A DNA stretch of 23,524 bases from a virus. The position numbers and the translations under genes are program-made. Below the pieces are notes generated by a model. It was given only the letters and a program-made list of their open reading frames with translations, ran no database searches and had not been told where the DNA came from. Positions 6,845 through 14,418 of the stretch are shown one piece after another (the stretch's first letter is position 1; each line of letters begins with the position of its first letter). Location of the stretch: positions 1 to 23,524 of IMG/VR virus record IMGVR_UViG_3300033571_001641. One strand, given 5' to 3'.

Positions 6845-6856
6845 ATACCTATTGTA
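6845..6856 (-). promoter_or_regulatory. Candidate leaderless-type promoter (-10 TACAAT) before the first oxygenase gene
   Basis: On the minus strand TACAAT is followed by six bases and then the ATG at 6844. This is the same spacing as for the paralog at 5954. The only ribosome binding signal is a weak AGGT four bases from the ATG. No -35 box is clear. The repeated spacing in front of two paralogs is the main support. Confidence 0.3.
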
Positions 6857-7031
6857 CCTCAAAATCTTTCTTTCTTTTTTTAGGAGGAACCATGTTTACC
6901 TTTGAAATATGCTTTTCTGAACACATCCACGTTGCATCTCCAGTTTCTGGCCAGTATCTTAAAAGAGCAACTTCAATTCCACATTTCTTACATGGCCATT
7001 TTCCAGGGTATACTGAAAAAGTTTTATCCAA
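6849..7031 (-). CDS. Small zinc-binding protein
   Basis: The 60-residue protein has a CxxC pair (C14, C17 in WPCKKCG) and a later C37 with H41 (WMCSEKH), a possible three-cysteine, one-histidine zinc site. It ends in a basic tail, PPKKRKKDFE. It must start at TTG (7031): an in-frame stop lies three codons upstream and no other start codon comes before C14. The gene overlaps the end of recA by 8 bases, so it is probably translated by coupling. Its size and charge suggest a nucleic-acid or protein adaptor. No function can be named. Confidence 0.65.
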   Translation of the reverse strand: MDKTFSVYPGKWPCKKCGIEVALLRYWPETGDATWMCSEKHISKVNMVPPKKRKKDFEVQ

Positions 7032-8040
7032 GTTCTTCTACCTTATTTTTTATAAGATTAAATAGTTCTTTATCTTCTTTAACGCGATTGACAAAACCAT
7101 CTCTTCCTTGAACTTTTGAGCCATCTGGCAATAAATACCAAGCACCTGTTCGCTCTACAATTCCCATTAACTCAGCAGTGTCAACAAGGTCACCAGCAGA
7201 ATCAAGACCAATATTGTCGCCACGGAAATAAAAGTCATATTCTCCAGATTGAAACCCTGGTGAAGTTTTAGAAAATTGTAATTCCCAACGAATCTTTCTA
7301 CCGATTTTTTCTTCAATCAACTTATCGCCAACCTTTATTTTACCCTTAATGGCTTGGTTGTCAGACTCAGAAGAAAACAATTTAATCACACATGATGAAT
7401 AAAACTTAGTAGCCTGTCCTCCAGAAGGTTGCTGGCTGGTATACATAGCATTAATGTTGTTACGGCTTTGACTAATAAGAACTAAAAGAGTTGGTTTAAC
7501 TTTATTATTTGCATAGTTAAGCATTTTCCAAGCATTACTAAAGTCACGAGACTCTGCTCCAATTTGTTTTGTATTTTCTAAGGCTTTCATTTCATCTGTA
7601 TCTTTTTCAAAATAAATTGCAGGAAGCATTGAAGTTATTGAGTCTATAACAATTAAATCAACTCCAGCATTTATTAATCCAACTCCTACATCAACCATGT
7701 CACTGATAGTTCTTGCTTGTGAATAAATCAATTTTGTTGGATCTACGCCAAGTTGTTTTGCCCAATCTTCAGAGTAAGACATTTCTGAATCAATCCAAGC
7801 ACAAACCTTTCCTTCTTTTTGTGCAAGAGCAATCATTTGTAAACACATAGATGACTTAGCAGATGACTTACTACCCCAGATTAACACTTGACGACCATAT
7901 GGAAGTCCGCCTCCAAGTGCTTTATTTAATCCGTAACTAGGCGTTGGTTGGTGCTCAAAAGAAATTCCTTCCCCAGTTCCAAGTCGCTTTCTTAATTTAG
8001 GGTCTAACTGCGCTAATACTTCATCTATTGTTATTGTCAT
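7024..8040 (-). CDS. recA: RecA-type recombinase
   Basis: This is a strand-exchange ATPase that forms filaments on single-stranded DNA. The 338-residue protein covers the RecA core. The P-loop is at 56-63 (GSKSSAKS). The catalytic Glu region is IDSEMSYSEDW (E86). Walker B is LIVIDSITS (D133). The DNA-binding loop 2 region ends in PSGGQATKFYSS, which parallels the TGGNALKFYAS of bacterial RecA. The C-terminal part has the GAWYLLPDG motif. The P-loop differs from the bacterial GPESSGKT, with Ala before the Lys and Ser after it. Length is similar to bacterial RecA (about 350). The ATG at 8040 overlaps the end of dnaE by 20 bases and has GGAGG nine bases upstream. It probably supports recombination-dependent replication with the nearby nucleases. 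Confidence 0.95.
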   Translation of the reverse strand: MTITIDEVLAQLDPKLRKRLGTGEGISFEHQPTPSYGLNKALGGGLPYGRQVLIWGSKSSAKSSMCLQMIALAQKEGKVCAWIDSEMSYSEDWAKQLGVDPTKLIYSQARTISDMVDVGVGLINAGVDLIVIDSITSMLPAIYFEKDTDEMKALENTKQIGAESRDFSNAWKMLNYANNKVKPTLLVLISQSRNNINAMYTSQQPSGGQATKFYSSCVIKLFSSESDNQAIKGKIKVGDKLIEEKIGRKIRWELQFSKTSPGFQSGEYDFYFRGDNIGLDSAGDLVDTAELMGIVERTGAWYLLPDGSKVQGRDGFVNRVKEDKELFNLIKNKVEELG

Positions 8041-11000
8041 TTATTACATCCTCCAGGATTGTTGTGCCTTCTTTGGTTTCACCAAAAGTAAATTTATAGT
8101 AATTGCCTTCTTTAATATGCATGTATGCTTTTGCAAATGCTGTGGGGAATACTGTTACTGAGTGTAAGTCTCTACTGCTGTCTGCTAATGTTAACAGTCC
8201 CATTTTTTTACCCGCTTTTGTGGTTCTAGATTTAAAAGATATTACATAATGTTGATCGTCAGCATATGGCAACATCTTATAATTTAAGAACTTTACAAGT
8301 GGGTTTGCAGAGCCTTTAAGTTCTTCCGCAGGGATAGCACTAACAATTCTATTATCAGAGGCTAGCAAAAGATATGTCTTGCCACTTTCAATTGTAGTCT
8401 GCTCATCATCAAAAATACCAACAGAACCAGTTTTATCTAAAATATCTACACGAGACCAACCCTTACCACGTTTAATAGTTTTAATCATTCCCATTAATAC
8501 AAAAGATCCTTTTTCTTCAAAATCAGAAACATCATTAATAAATGCATGATAGTGAGATGGAATAGTTATATTGAATTCTGGAAGGTTTAAGAATTCATAA
8601 AGATTGTTTTTAATATCTTCATCATTTCTTGGATTATCTGAAAAGGTTGCTGCGCCAATTGATCTTAATGAATTTAAGGCTCTGCTATTAACCCCGTTAC
8701 CTTTAGTAAAAGTAAACTCTTCTAATTCTTTGTAAGTTTTAAAAGGTCTTGCAGCAATATACCTATCTGCAATTGTATCTGAAATATACTTGATTGATGA
8801 TAAACCAAATCTAATTCCCTTACCTTCAATTTTAAAATCTTTGTCGGAATCATTAATGTGTGGAAGTTTTACTGAAATGTCCATTCTCTTTGCTTCAATT
8901 AAGTATTCAGTCCTATTGTCTGGATCTTTTTCATTCTTAAGCAAAGCAAACATAAACTCTAACGGGTAGTAGTATTTGAGCCACGCCGTCCAATACGAGA
9001 GAGTAGAGTAAGCGACTGCATGGCTCTTATTGAACGAGTACCCCGCATGCGCCTCAAAGTCCTGCCATAGATCACGAGCCAAATTGGGGCTAATATAATT
9101 AGAAGCACCCTTAACAAACTTTTCTTTAAAAACATCGAACTCCCTCGCATTTTTCTTTTTACCAATAATTTTACGGACTTGATCTGATTCAGATTTTGTC
9201 ATACCGCCTAACTCAACACAAGCCTGCATAACTTGTTCCTGATACAAGATACATCCGTATGTTTCTGATGTAATCTTTTTTAAGACATCGTGCAAAAATG
9301 TTACTTTTTGCTTTCCATGTTTTCTTAAAATGTAATCTTTTCCAATAGTATTCATAGCACCTGGTCTAACCAAAGCATTGGATGCTGCTAATTCAGAAAG
9401 ATTTTTAACGCCCATTTTCACTAAAAGATTTGTGTATGGCGTTGCTTCGCATTGAAAAACTCCTTTAGTATATCCAGACGACAACATCTCATAAACCAAA
9501 TCATCATCCATATTTATTTCTAATAAGTTAATTTTTTTAAATTGTCTTTTTTCAATTTCTGCAATTGTATCTTGAACCACACTTAAAGTTTTAAGTCCAA
9601 GGGCATCTATCTTGATAAGTCCAATTTTTTCTGCTTCTTCCATATCAACAGCAACAACTGGAATTCTTTCGTTAGATCCTGGAGAAGAGCGAGTTTCTAG
9701 GGGAGCGTGTTTAAAGATTGGAGTCTTGCTGGTAACAACTCCAGCAGCATGGATACCAGTTCCACGAATACGTCCACGAAGTTGTTCTCCTAGTTTTTCA
9801 ATTTCTGGATATTTTTCTCTAAACCAAACAGTATTTTTATTTGAACAATACTCTTCCCAAGTATCTATTGTTTTTAAAACTTTATTAACATCTGACAAAG
9901 GAACATTTAATGCTCTTGCAACATCTCGAACAACTCCCTTATCTTTAAATTCTAAAAATGTAGCAATAGATGCTACGTGTCTATATTGTCTAACAAGATA
10001 ATCTTTAACTTCATCACGTCTAGAATCTTGAATATCAGTATCTATATCTGGGAAGTCATTTCTTTCTGGATTAATAAAACGGAAAAACAATAGGTCATGC
10101 TCTATTGGATCAATTTCTGTAATGCCAAGTAAATAACAAAGCAAAGAACCAGCAGAAGATCCACGACCTGGACCAACTAAAATTCCTTCTTTTTTTGCCC
10201 AATTTATCATATTGCTTACAACAAGAAAATAAGGTGCAAACTCTTTATCTCTGATTACGGATAACTCTTCGTCAAGTCTTTGTTCGTAAATATCATTTCC
10301 AAGCCAATTAGAATTTAATCTTTTTTCTTCTAGCCCAGCCAATGCTAGATTTGCCAACTCTTCATCTGGATTTTTATATTGAACTGGAAGTAAGTTGAGT
10401 TTATCTTTAATATTATAATCTTTAATCTTATCTGCAATTTCTAAAGTATTAGCATAGATGTCTTCTCTATGGATGTCATGCTCAAGCATTGCATTTTTAA
10501 TTTCATCATATGATAAAAGATGTATGTCAAATCTATTGAAACTCATCATTCTGTCTTTACCATATAGGTAATCAAGGCGACGCATCATGTCTTTAATGCT
10601 TTTAGATTTTTCATATGTAGCATTTTTTTCTAATTTTGCGTGAGTATTTAAAATAAGCATTAACTCTTGGATTTCTTTTTGTGATACATCCGCATGGTGG
10701 CAATCAGGAGTAACAATAGGCTTAATGTGAAACTCGTCTGCCAAATCTAATAAAGCAATGTTAACTTGTGCTGAGTTATGTGGCATAAGTTCAATATAGT
10801 AATCATCGCCAAACACTCTCTTAAACCATAAAATTCTTTCTTTTGCTATTGCGTAATTATCTGACTCTACGGCCTTAGCAATAATTCCACTTAAACATGC
10901 AGAGGTAACAATGATTCCTTTGCTGTATTTTTCTAAAGTTTCAAAATCAAACCTTGGTTTTCTAAAAAACCCTTCTGTCCATGCAATTTCATTAATCTTA

Positions 11001-11320
11001 TTTAAATTTTCCAAACCTTGTTCATCTTTAGCAAGAAGGACTATATGATTGTAAACAGAATCTAATGGTTCAGTTCTTTCTGCTTTTTCTCTACGATCAT
11101 GACGATCATTAGTCATATAGCCTTCTATGCCAAGGATTGGTTTAATGCCCCTCGCTTTTGCCTCACGAGCAAACTCACGATGTCCAGACAAGGTTCCGTG
11201 GTCCGTAATCGCTAAGGAGGTCATCCCTAGCGATACAGCACGATCCAAATATTCTATCGGAGTTGCCACACCATCCATTAAAGAATAATGTGTGTGAACA
11301 TGTAAACCAGTATAATTCAT
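8021..11320 (-). CDS. dnaE: DNA polymerase III alpha subunit, phage DnaE type
   Basis: This is a C-family replicative DNA polymerase of 1099 residues. The N-terminal PHP domain is complete, with all nine metal-ligand positions: H7, H9, D16, H41, E66, H92, C142, D206 and H208. That predicts an intrinsic 3'-5' proofreading exonuclease. The polymerase active site has D425 and D427 in PDIDTDI and D572 in KIDALGL, plus the nucleotide-binding PGRGSSAGS motif and the YGCILYQEQVM motif. The C-terminal part has two OB-fold-like stretches, around FVLMGMIKTIKRGKGW and YVISFKSRTTKAGKKMG. The protein ends near where cellular DnaE would continue to a tau-binding region, and I see no clear clamp-binding motif. 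The ATG at 11320 has no ribosome binding site and lies one base after the SSB gene stop, so it is probably coupled. Confidence 0.97.
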   Translation of the reverse strand: MNYTGLHVHTHYSLMDGVATPIEYLDRAVSLGMTSLAITDHGTLSGHREFAREAKARGIKPILGIEGYMTNDRHDRREKAERTEPLDSVYNHIVLLAKDEQGLENLNKINEIAWTEGFFRKPRFDFETLEKYSKGIIVTSACLSGIIAKAVESDNYAIAKERILWFKRVFGDDYYIELMPHNSAQVNIALLDLADEFHIKPIVTPDCHHADVSQKEIQELMLILNTHAKLEKNATYEKSKSIKDMMRRLDYLYGKDRMMSFNRFDIHLLSYDEIKNAMLEHDIHREDIYANTLEIADKIKDYNIKDKLNLLPVQYKNPDEELANLALAGLEEKRLNSNWLGNDIYEQRLDEELSVIRDKEFAPYFLVVSNMINWAKKEGILVGPGRGSSAGSLLCYLLGITEIDPIEHDLLFFRFINPERNDFPDIDTDIQDSRRDEVKDYLVRQYRHVASIATFLEFKDKGVVRDVARALNVPLSDVNKVLKTIDTWEEYCSNKNTVWFREKYPEIEKLGEQLRGRIRGTGIHAAGVVTSKTPIFKHAPLETRSSPGSNERIPVVAVDMEEAEKIGLIKIDALGLKTLSVVQDTIAEIEKRQFKKINLLEINMDDDLVYEMLSSGYTKGVFQCEATPYTNLLVKMGVKNLSELAASNALVRPGAMNTIGKDYILRKHGKQKVTFLHDVLKKITSETYGCILYQEQVMQACVELGGMTKSESDQVRKIIGKKKNAREFDVFKEKFVKGASNYISPNLARDLWQDFEAHAGYSFNKSHAVAYSTLSYWTAWLKYYYPLEFMFALLKNEKDPDNRTEYLIEAKRMDISVKLPHINDSDKDFKIEGKGIRFGLSSIKYISDTIADRYIAARPFKTYKELEEFTFTKGNGVNSRALNSLRSIGAATFSDNPRNDEDIKNNLYEFLNLPEFNITIPSHYHAFINDVSDFEEKGSFVLMGMIKTIKRGKGWSRVDILDKTGSVGIFDDEQTTIESGKTYLLLASDNRIVSAIPAEELKGSANPLVKFLNYKMLPYADDQHYVISFKSRTTKAGKKMGLLTLADSSRDLHSVTVFPTAFAKAYMHIKEGNYYKFTFGETKEGTTILEDVINDNNNR

Positions 11321-11321
11321 A

Positions 11322-11972
11322 TTACCAATCTGCGTTGGTAGATGATGTTATAGATGGTGAATCAAATCCCATATAAAATGCTTCTTGCTCTGCATATGGA
11401 ATCCGCTTTAATGCTAGTTCAAGTTGATATGGAAGAATGTATGTCAAAGTAAATGGTTCCTTATCTGGTGCTGAAGGAATTAATGTATAACTTGTTTCTG
11501 TTCCTTGACCATTACGTTTTAATTTCCAAGTTAGATTAGAAATGCTTCCCGTTTCAAGTGCATATTCACGAATAGTGTTAAACGATGATTGCTTACTAAG
11601 TCCCATTGACCAGATTGCAACATATGGGGCTTCAATACCGTCGTCTACTAAAACGTTACAGTAGAAACGTAAACGTGCTCTCCATCCAGCCTTTGGATCT
11701 TTGCGATGCATTTCTTCAGCCCAGTCGCGGCCTTCAACATCCATTGTATCTACAGCCTTGCGCTTATAGTCTTTTGGATTTGTGTGTTCTTTAACAACTA
11801 ATGCTAGACCTCTGTCTGCATTATAGTTAGATGAGTCTTCGTCAAGTTCCTCAATAAAGCGAATCTTAACTGATTGTCCATCGGCTAATTTTAACCAACG
11901 TACTTTTGGTGCATCTGATTTTGGCTTGTCGAGCAGGGCATTGATATTCTTTAGTCCCCTAATAACGCTCAT
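11322..11972 (-). CDS. Probable single-stranded DNA-binding protein
   Basis: This 216-residue protein lies directly before the DNA polymerase gene and has the look of the phage SSB family of the T4 gp32 type. There is a basic N-terminal segment (VIRGLKNINALLDKPK), then KVRWLKLADGQSVKIRFI, a charged middle, and RARLRFYCNVLVDDG followed by APYVAIWSMG (about 98-123), which are OB-fold-like strands with aromatic residues. SYTLIPSAP and a TYILPYQLELALKRIPY segment end the fold. It has only one cysteine (C105), so a gp32-like zinc site is absent. The start has a strong AAAGGAG site seven bases from the ATG, suggesting high expression, as expected for an SSB. The C-terminus is short, with an acidic residue near the end but no classic acidic tail. 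Confidence 0.7.
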   Translation of the reverse strand: MSVIRGLKNINALLDKPKSDAPKVRWLKLADGQSVKIRFIEELDEDSSNYNADRGLALVVKEHTNPKDYKRKAVDTMDVEGRDWAEEMHRKDPKAGWRARLRFYCNVLVDDGIEAPYVAIWSMGLSKQSSFNTIREYALETGSISNLTWKLKRNGQGTETSYTLIPSAPDKEPFTLTYILPYQLELALKRIPYAEQEAFYMGFDSPSITSSTNADW

Positions 11973-11998
11973 AGTGTTTTCTCCTTTGTGTTAGTCTA

Positions 11999-12943
11999 TT
12001 AGTTTAGCATAAGAGATATAGATTTGTCAAATTGAAAACTTAATTTCTTTATTGACTCGTCATCCATATCTCCTATATCTTTGTATTCTTTATTTAGTTG
12101 TATAACGGAAGCACGAGAGCCTAGTTTTTCAACTATTCTATTTTTCATGTTTCCACCTGCTTCATCATTATCGGCAATGACAATAATATCATTGAAGTAT
12201 TTCTGAAGCAATTCTATTTGTATTCCTGATACGTTTGCGCCAAGTGTGGCTACGGCTGGTATTCCAACCTGGTCTAATCTAATAACATCAAAAGATGACT
12301 CTACAACAAAAATGTTTTCTGATGTACGAACTCTATGCAAATTAAACAATGTTTTTGCTTTTGGTAAACGTGGGCTATTTTTAAATTCTTTAACATCTAT
12401 GGACCTTCCAACAATTCCGACGCACATACCCGATGGAGAATGAACTGGAACAACAACCATATCTTGTTTTTCTGAATAACCTAATTTAAACTTATTCATG
12501 GAGTCTGTTGTTATTTTTCTATTATTAAAATATTCAATTGCACGAGGAGAGGCAAGAGCCTGTACGTTTAGTTTATCAATTAAATCATTGTCAAACTCAA
12601 TAAATTCTGGCTTTTTTGTTAAACTTCTATTAACAACATCTTCAATGTTTTGATCTTGTTCTTTTGATTTAATAAACCTAACAGATTCAAAATAGGTTCT
12701 TTTGCTTACATGCATCACTAAATCAATTAAACTAGCAGTTTCGTTACAAGAAAAGCAAAAAAACATTCCAGACATTTTATTAACTTCTGAAGATGGTGTT
12801 CTAAAGTTATTATGATATGGACAGAAGATCATAAAATCTCCATCCATTTCTGATTTTATATCTACACCGCATCCAGAGAGAACTCGTTGAACTTGTTCTG
12901 GGGTGTATATATCGGTCTGTACTCGTCTATTGATTCTATCCAT
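11999..12943 (-). CDS. dnaG: DnaG-type DNA primase
   Basis: This makes RNA primers for the replication fork. The N-terminal zinc-binding domain uses C41, H44, C63 and C66 (FCPYHNN and FFCFSC). The TOPRIM catalytic core has E214 (FVVESSFDVI) and the D257-x-D259 motif (IVIADNDEAGG). At 314 residues it is far shorter than cellular DnaG (about 600). It lacks the C-terminal helicase-binding domain, so coupling to DnaB must use another contact. The ATG at 12943 places the first zinc ligand at residue 41, as in bacterial DnaG (C40), which supports this start even though it overlaps the upstream gene by 82 bases. The ribosome binding site is weak. Confidence 0.93.
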   Translation of the reverse strand: MDRINRRVQTDIYTPEQVQRVLSGCGVDIKSEMDGDFMIFCPYHNNFRTPSSEVNKMSGMFFCFSCNETASLIDLVMHVSKRTYFESVRFIKSKEQDQNIEDVVNRSLTKKPEFIEFDNDLIDKLNVQALASPRAIEYFNNRKITTDSMNKFKLGYSEKQDMVVVPVHSPSGMCVGIVGRSIDVKEFKNSPRLPKAKTLFNLHRVRTSENIFVVESSFDVIRLDQVGIPAVATLGANVSGIQIELLQKYFNDIIVIADNDEAGGNMKNRIVEKLGSRASVIQLNKEYKDIGDMDDESIKKLSFQFDKSISLMLN

Positions 12944-13185
12944 TTTATCTTTTCTTTTCCTACCTTTACTCCGTATAGTGTTATTTTTATTATAAACGTT
13001 TTTTTTCTTTTATCATATTTAATTGTAACATCTGGATTAATATCAACCCTGGGAACAAAAAATCCTGCCCTCATTTGAGATATTAATAATTTTACATATT
13101 CATCTTTAATTCTTGGCATAACGGTGTCATTAAGGATTGTTCCCTCAATTGAAAACTTTTTAATTGTTTTATGATGAAATGCCAT
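12862..13185 (-). CDS. Small conserved protein of unknown function between helicase and primase
   Basis: The 107-residue basic protein has a predicted alpha/beta pattern: KKFSIEGTILNDTVMPRIKD, then DEYVKLLISQMRAGFF, then three strands (VTIKYDKRKK, TFIIKITLYG, KIKWIESIDE). I know no function for it. It lies between the DnaB and DnaG genes, so a role in primosome assembly is possible but only inferred. The ATG at 13185 has no Shine-Dalgarno site; TATAAT lies five bases upstream. Its 3' end overlaps the primase gene by 82 bases in another frame. From memory, similar small proteins sit in this position in related actinobacterial phages. Confidence 0.72.
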   Translation of the reverse strand: MAFHHKTIKKFSIEGTILNDTVMPRIKDEYVKLLISQMRAGFFVPRVDINPDVTIKYDKRKKTFIIKITLYGVKVGKEKIKWIESIDEYRPIYTPQNKFNEFSLDAV

Positions 13186-13196
13186 AATATATTATA
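13186..13196 (-). promoter_or_regulatory. Candidate leaderless-type promoter (-10 TATAAT) at the end of dnaB
   Basis: On the minus strand GTATAAT is followed by five bases and then the ATG at 13185. The dnaB stop codon lies inside the TATAAT. The downstream gene has no ribosome binding site. The spacing is one base shorter than at the oxygenase genes. No -35 box is evident. Chance is a real alternative, because the stop codon and AT-richness both favour such a string. Confidence 0.3.
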
Positions 13197-14418
13197 CATT
13201 GCTATCTTCAAAATCCTTGTAGCGATAGTACCCCTTATCAAAATCTACTTGAACCAAGAACTCACCCATAAAACCATTTCTATTTTTTCTAAATACACAC
13301 TCTATAACATCGCTATTAGTTCCTCTTCCTAAGCCAAGAACCCAGTCTGCATCGTATGCAATTTGACGAGACCAGGCTGTTTGGCCTAGCGTTGGAACCG
13401 TCTCTAATTTTGTAATGTCGTCTGGTGTTGCAGAAGATATAGCAATGATAGGAACCTTTTGACTAATTGCTAAAAGTTTTAACTCACGAGATAAATTTTT
13501 CATTCTTACCGTTTCACTCTCGGCTTTTTGATTTGAAGACATTAACTGTAAATAATCCACAATAATAAAATCTGGTCGGTATTGATTTATCTTACCACTA
13601 ATAACAGAGGGAGTAACATCTCCACCGCTGTCATTAGAAATAATATGGAACTCTGGCTTACCTTGTAGATTTTTAGCATGCCAATCTTTAAACATATCCA
13701 ACTCTATTTCACCATTACTTAATTTTCTATGTGACCACAAACCCTCACCCATAATTGTATAAGCACGATTTCTAACTTCTGTTTCTGACATTTCAAGACT
13801 TATAATTAAAGGAGACCTTCCTTGTTTCCAAGCCTGCACTGCAAAATAAAGAGAGAGCCAAGATTTTCCAATTCCTGGATATGCTAAGAAAACGCCAAGT
13901 TGTCCTGGCATAATTCCAGATGGAAGATAGTTATCGAAACCTGGTAAACCTGTTGAGATACCAACCTTACCTTGCTCTTTCATTTTTTGAGTATGAATAA
14001 AGTGAGCAATTGCATCGTCTAAATCAGTTGCATCAATATCTCTAATTGCTGCTGTGTTCTTTTTTAAATCTGATGTTTGTGCTATTAACTCTTTTAACGC
14101 AATATCTCCGTTACCGCTTTGAACATCGCTGGCTGCAGATCTTAATATATCTTTTAACTTACTATTTAAATATTCAGTTTGTAATTCTTCAAGGTGATAT
14201 TTTGTAGCGCCAAAGTCTTTTGATGGCTCAAAATCTCTAAACTTTTCAACGACTAATGAAATTGGTGGAACGGCAGAGTTTGCATCATGATACCTAGAAA
14301 TAAAAGTCCAAATGTCTTTGTGGGTTTGTAGCATATTGCCGACGTCTGATTGCAATAAAACATAAAACTGTTTATCCTCTAAAACGGCTGTGATTAACTT
14401 GTTCTCTGTATTATTCAC
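13192..14418 (-). CDS. dnaB: Replicative DNA helicase, DnaB type
   Basis: This is a hexameric helicase that unwinds DNA at the fork. The 408-residue protein has a helical N-terminal domain (1-130) and a RecA-like ATPase domain. The P-loop is at 179-186 (AYPGIGKS). The SLEM motif is at 207-210. Walker B is FIIVDYLQLM (284-293, D288). The arginine-finger region is FRKNRNG near the C-terminus. The start is GTG at 14418, with AAAGGTGG just upstream, and overlaps the preceding small gene by 8 bases. It is a little shorter than bacterial DnaB (about 450-470), with a reduced N-terminal domain. It works with the primase and polymerase encoded downstream. Confidence 0.95.
   Translation of the reverse strand: MNNTENKLITAVLEDKQFYVLLQSDVGNMLQTHKDIWTFISRYHDANSAVPPISLVVEKFRDFEPSKDFGATKYHLEELQTEYLNSKLKDILRSAASDVQSGNGDIALKELIAQTSDLKKNTAAIRDIDATDLDDAIAHFIHTQKMKEQGKVGISTGLPGFDNYLPSGIMPGQLGVFLAYPGIGKSWLSLYFAVQAWKQGRSPLIISLEMSETEVRNRAYTIMGEGLWSHRKLSNGEIELDMFKDWHAKNLQGKPEFHIISNDSGGDVTPSVISGKINQYRPDFIIVDYLQLMSSNQKAESETVRMKNLSRELKLLAISQKVPIIAISSATPDDITKLETVPTLGQTAWSRQIAYDADWVLGLGRGTNSDVIECVFRKNRNGFMGEFLVQVDFDKGYYRYKDFEDSNV

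Noticed and set aside
6845-6862. Longer TTG start at 6862 for the first oxygenase
   Set aside because: It adds only six residues and would overlap the upstream gene; the ATG at 6844 has a nearer AGGT and the -10-like element.
8959-9165. Minus-strand open frame of 68 residues inside dnaE
   Set aside because: Alternative frame over the GC-rich patch of dnaE. It is Arg/Met-rich with no motif and exists because the local GC rise removes stop codons.
9612-10001. Plus-strand open frame of 129 residues
   Set aside because: Opposite the catalytic part of dnaE, whose frame is certain. No family pattern, so a shadow.
11973-11998. Possible terminator or promoter in the gap between primase and SSB genes
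   Set aside because: No hairpin and no -10/-35 pair; the space is taken up by the strong ribosome binding site of the SSB gene.
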